64,000 nt of DNA from Granulicella mallensis. GTDB lineage: Bacteria; Acidobacteriota; Terriglobia; Terriglobales; Acidobacteriaceae. Where the stretch lies: contig NZ_JACHIO010000002.1 of assembly GCF_014203225.1 (NCBI RefSeq), forward strand, positions 1-64,000, given 5' to 3'. The translations under genes and the position numbers were made by a program. Shown piece by piece: positions 61,236 through 64,000 of the stretch. The first letter of the stretch is position 1. The number at the start of each line of letters is the position of its first letter. The notes beneath the pieces are model-generated. The model ran no database searches. It was given only the letters and a program-made list of their open reading frames with translations, and was not told the origin of the DNA.

Positions 61236-61787
61236 ATGAAGAAGTTTCCTGTAATGGTTCTGACGGCAGTACTTGCGCTCTCCGGTATCGCAGCCCATGC
61301 GCAGAAGGACCCGGATGTAGGCGGAGCGGCGATGTATCCCACGAAGAACATCGTCGAAAACGCTGTGAACTCCAAAGACCACACGACGCTCGTCGCAGCC
61401 GTCAAGGCAGCCGGGTTGGTAGATACATTGGAGGGCCCTGGCCCCTTCACCGTCTTTGCCCCAACCAATGCAGCCTTCGACAAGTTGCCGGCCGGCACCG
61501 TGGACACGCTGTTGAAGCCAGAAAACAAGGACACGCTCGTGAAGATTCTCACCTATCACGTGGTCTCCGGTAAGGTAACCGCAAAGGACCTGAAGAAGCA
61601 GATCAAGGCGGGTGGCGGCAAGGCTGTCCTGAAGACTGTCCAGGGTGGAAGCCTGACAGCAACAATGCAGGGCGGGAAGATCATCCTGACCGACGAAAAG
61701 GGTGGCACATCGACCGTGACCATTGCCGATGTATTCCAATCGAACGGCGTGATCCATGTCGTCGATACCGTTCTGATGCCCAACTAA
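61236..61787 (+). CDS. Secreted fasciclin-domain protein
   Basis: 183 residues with a signal peptide (VMVLTAVLALSGIAAHAQ) and one FAS1 domain. The H1 motif is FTVFAPTNAAFDKLPAGTV and the H2 motif VIHVVDTVLMPN; the YH between is in LTYHVVSGKV. Single-domain bacterial FAS1 proteins are exported adhesion or stress proteins; MPT70/MPT83 of Mycobacterium are under SigK-RskA control. The ATG at 61236 has ATAGGA at good spacing and is preferred to an ATG five codons earlier. A strong terminator follows. Confidence 0.92.
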   Translation: MKKFPVMVLTAVLALSGIAAHAQKDPDVGGAAMYPTKNIVENAVNSKDHTTLVAAVKAAGLVDTLEGPGPFTVFAPTNAAFDKLPAGTVDTLLKPENKDTLVKILTYHVVSGKVTAKDLKKQIKAGGGKAVLKTVQGGSLTATMQGGKIILTDEKGGTSTVTIADVFQSNGVIHVVDTVLMPN

Positions 61788-61827
61788 GCTTACCGGTACT
61801 ACGGTTGTTATGGGCTGCAAGCATGGA

Positions 61828-61883
61828 GCCATGAAAGACGTGGGGGTTCATCTGGAACCTATGCGTCTTTCATGGCATTTTTG
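61828..61883 (+). terminator. Terminator after the fasciclin gene
   Basis: GCCATGAAAGACG (61828-61840) pairs with CGTCTTTCATGGC (61864-61876), with an inner GGTTC/GAACC, and ends in ATTTTTG. Confidence 0.85.
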
Positions 61884-61961
61884 CGTGCTACTGGATGAAA
61901 CTTGCAGTACAGGTTTTCTGTCGGTCATGATGAGAGGGCGACTGGAGAATCGTTGAAGCCC

Positions 61962-62798
61962 ATGCCTATGGAATGTATCGACGCACATCATCACCTCTGG
62001 AGATATTCCCCTGAGGACTATCCCTGGATGTCGGACAAGATGGAGGTTCTCCGGCATGACTACCTTCTCCCCGAGCTTGATGCGGTAACGACTGCGGCAG
62101 GTGTTACCGGAACGGTCGTCGTCCAGGCACAGCAAACGCTTGCGGAGACCGAGTGGCTTCTTTCGCTGGCGAAGGACAGCCAACGCATTCGCGGAGTAGT
62201 GGGTTGGGCGCCGCTGGTAGAGCCAAAGATCGAAGCCTGTCTTGAAGAGATTGCGAAGCATCCGAAGTTGAAGGGGCTACGCCACATCCTGCAGGACGAG
62301 GCTGACGATCGCTACATGCTGCGCGACGACTTCAATCGCGGCATCGCCTGCCTGCAGCAGTTCGATCTAAGGTATGACCTGCTGGTCTTTGAACGGCATC
62401 TGCTGCAAACGATCGAGTTTGTAGATCGGCATCCCCAGCAGATCTTCATCCTCGACCACATCGCGAAGCCCCTGATCCGCGAGCAGGCGATGGAGCCATG
62501 GAGATCGAATCTGCGTGAGCTTGCCCGGCGCGAGAACGTCTATTGCAAGCTCTCCGGCATGACGACGGAGGCGGACTGGAGTTCGTGGAGCGAGCAACAG
62601 CTGTGGCCTTACATGGAGACTGTGCTTTCTGCCTTCGGCGCGGAGCGGCTCATGTTTGGTTCTGACTGGCCTGTACTCAATCTGGCGTCAGACTACACAG
62701 CATGGATTGAGCTCGTGAGACGCGCGATTGCTAAACTCTCGCCGGACGAACAAGAGCAGATCATGGCGAAGACGGCAATAGAAGCTTATGGGCTCTGA
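61962..62798 (+). CDS. Amidohydrolase, sugar-lactonase-like (PF04909)
   Basis: 278 residues. A TIM-barrel hydrolase with the N-terminal DAHHHLWRYSPEDYPWM, then GTVVVQAQQTLAETEWLL, GLRHILQDEADDRY, FILDHIAKP and FGSDWPVLN. This pattern is that of the L-fucono-1,5-lactonase / L-rhamnono-lactonase group, which opens sugar-acid lactones in non-phosphorylated deoxysugar catabolism. No other gene of such a pathway is in the window. Two nearby ATGs (61962, 61968) fit equally; residues before them are not conserved-looking. Confidence 0.85.
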   Translation: MPMECIDAHHHLWRYSPEDYPWMSDKMEVLRHDYLLPELDAVTTAAGVTGTVVVQAQQTLAETEWLLSLAKDSQRIRGVVGWAPLVEPKIEACLEEIAKHPKLKGLRHILQDEADDRYMLRDDFNRGIACLQQFDLRYDLLVFERHLLQTIEFVDRHPQQIFILDHIAKPLIREQAMEPWRSNLRELARRENVYCKLSGMTTEADWSSWSEQQLWPYMETVLSAFGAERLMFGSDWPVLNLASDYTAWIELVRRAIAKLSPDEQEQIMAKTAIEAYGL

Positions 62799-62806
62799 AG
62801 AGAAGG

Positions 62807-64000
62807 TTATCTTCGTGCGATGCGCTGGGAGATGATCACGGGGCGGGGAGCATTTGCGCCGATATTGCTTGTCTCCAGCAGCACTTCAAACGGAAGCACA
62901 TTGCCCTTTGTGTCGAATACCTGATTCAACAGTGCGGCGGACGCATCGCTAAAGAGATAGTCTGCGGCGGCCTCCGTGCCGGCCATATTAATCCCCTCGA
63001 CAAGAAGGACGTGCCCGGTTCCATCCAGATTTGGCGCGACGGCGATTACGCCGAAGGTGCTGCGCGAGGGATCAGTCTGGTTCGTCTCGTAATACGGCTT
63101 TTCCCCGGGCAGCGGGTGGAGATTGTGGATGACTACATTGTTCGCCTTCTGGGGCCACTCGAACTGAAAGTTCAAGTCTTTCTGAAAGAGCTCTGCCCAC
63201 GGGTTGGAATCGAGAGAACCCAGCAGGATGACATTGGATTGCTTCAAGTCGTCCAGCGTCACTTCACGCGCGTAGCGCACCTTGAATCGATTTCTTACTA
63301 CAGAGGGAAGCTGAGAGATCGATAGAACAAGATGGAGATCGACAACGCTGGTGTAGCGGCGGCTTCCCAGCTCGTTCACGATCTCCGGAGTAATGCCGGC
63401 AGGGACAGAGATGTCCTTGTGATACTCCCCGGCAACATAGTCCGCCAGATGAGTGTGCTTCCCGCTGAAATCCTGGTAGATGGCCAGACCGCTGTCGGCA
63501 GGAACCACCAGGGTATCGCGCGTTGGGCTGAAGAACACACTCCAGAAGCGGTTCGTTGCCGTTTGCGGCGGCTTAACCAGGTGAGCATCGCGAACCAAGA
63601 CAAAGAGCAGCGCGAGGAACAATACTGCACAGAGAGACTTGAGTGCCCAGGACGACCGGGCAGCTGTCATGGACGTATTCGGCGATGCCGGAAAGGGTTC
63701 CTTGTCCTCTTGCAGATAAGGGCCATGAGGCTGCGGCTCAACGGCTGAGTAGCCTGGTTTGCTCTCCCCCACCATCGTGCCTTCTTCTACGAAGAGGGGG
63801 ACATAGCCTCCGCGGGGAACGACGATGCGGATCTTCTCGTCGATACCGTCTCCGGTGAAGTACTCATCGAGTCTCTGCCGCAGCAGGCGCGCATAGTTGC
63901 GGACGATGTTGTCGTCTCCGGGGTTGTAGCCCTGGGGACGCTCAAAGACATGTTCGCCAATCTGCTGCTCATTAATCTCGTCGCCCTGATCGAGCAGATG
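62807..64000 (-). CDS. Membrane-anchored acidobacterial protein, N-terminus beyond the window
   Basis: At least 397 residues; the frame is open to the right edge of the window. The visible N-terminal part (EHVFERPQGYNPGDDNIVR, LLRQRLDEYF, IRIVVPRGGYVPLF) is a helical domain seen at the start of many acidobacterial regulatory or sensor-like proteins. A ribosome-independent internal ATG at 63775 is not the true start because this domain is in frame before it. One membrane helix (SLCAVLFLALLFVLVRD) separates it from a C-terminal extracytoplasmic domain with FWSVFFSPTRDTLVVPAD, VILLGSLDSNPW and LLVEGINMAGTEAAADYL. I infer a sensor-like role; no function is established. Confidence 0.72.
   Translation of the reverse strand, partial: HLLDQGDEINEQQIGEHVFERPQGYNPGDDNIVRNYARLLRQRLDEYFTGDGIDEKIRIVVPRGGYVPLFVEEGTMVGESKPGYSAVEPQPHGPYLQEDKEPFPASPNTSMTAARSSWALKSLCAVLFLALLFVLVRDAHLVKPPQTATNRFWSVFFSPTRDTLVVPADSGLAIYQDFSGKHTHLADYVAGEYHKDISVPAGITPEIVNELGSRRYTSVVDLHLVLSISQLPSVVRNRFKVRYAREVTLDDLKQSNVILLGSLDSNPWAELFQKDLNFQFEWPQKANNVVIHNLHPLPGEKPYYETNQTDPSRSTFGVIAVAPNLDGTGHVLLVEGINMAGTEAAADYLFSDASAALLNQVFDTKGNVLPFEVLLETSNIGANAPRPVIISQRIARR

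Noticed and set aside
1..64000. tRNA, rRNA and common riboswitch signatures
   Set aside because: I looked for T-loop GTTCRA patterns with flanking stems and for cobalamin/TPP-type boxes and found nothing convincing by eye; covariance-model searches would be decisive.

Overview
The window looks like a chromosome segment of an Acidobacteriota bacterium of the Terriglobales/Acidobacteriaceae type (Terriglobus/Granulicella/Edaphobacter-like). This is inferred from gene content, not from a marker gene. The pointers are three large Oar-like TonB-dependent outer-membrane proteins with an N-terminal carboxypeptidase-regulatory-like domain, five copies of the soil-associated TIGR03435 domain, a VWFA-related (TIGR03436-type) protein, many Tat-exported enzymes and many secreted glycosidases. 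I see no rRNA, tRNA, CRISPR array, prophage or replication origin.

Layout. 1-6060: the tail of an IS5-type transposase, an EF-P-like factor (efpL/yeiP) and a very large DUF4011/SF1-helicase/Vsr-like-nuclease protein of the antiphage type. 6247-20453: a glycan-degradation locus with GH20 hexosaminidase, DeoR-family regulator, TonB receptor, GH2 beta-mannosidase, a methyltransferase, and divergent GH125 and GH92 alpha-mannosidases. Together these form an exo-acting set suited to high-mannose N-glycans or mannoproteins. 20542-21288: cutC. 21467-33363: eight co-oriented genes made of stand-alone TIGR03435 proteins, a BlaI repressor with a visible operator, a BlaR1-type M56 protease whose sensor part is a TIGR03435 domain, a short-plug TonB-type barrel protein and a VWFA-type protein. 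I consider this the most novel-looking system here.

33438-45542: housekeeping and accessory genes: MarC, a CocE/NonD ester hydrolase, an aldo/keto reductase, a phosphocholine-specific phospholipase C, a flavin reductase, a six-hairpin glycosidase and a ClC channel with CBS domains. 45599-52791: an amidohydrolase, a GH3 beta-glucosidase and a TonB receptor. The last two share three copies of a 16-bp palindromic operator. 52792-54913: a poorly coding, hairpin-rich stretch holding an alpha/beta-hydrolase remnant that has lost its core.

54914-56853: miaB and a bifunctional-nuclease-family gene. 57159-61787: an anti-sigma/ECF sigma pair, two tandem Tat-exported ferritin-like proteins and a fasciclin-domain protein, recalling the mycobacterial SigK-RskA-MPT70/83 arrangement. 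61962-64000: a lactonase-like amidohydrolase and the 3' part of a membrane-anchored acidobacterial protein that runs off the right edge.

Most transcription units end in clear hairpin terminators, listed below. All family calls were made by reading motifs; no database search was run.
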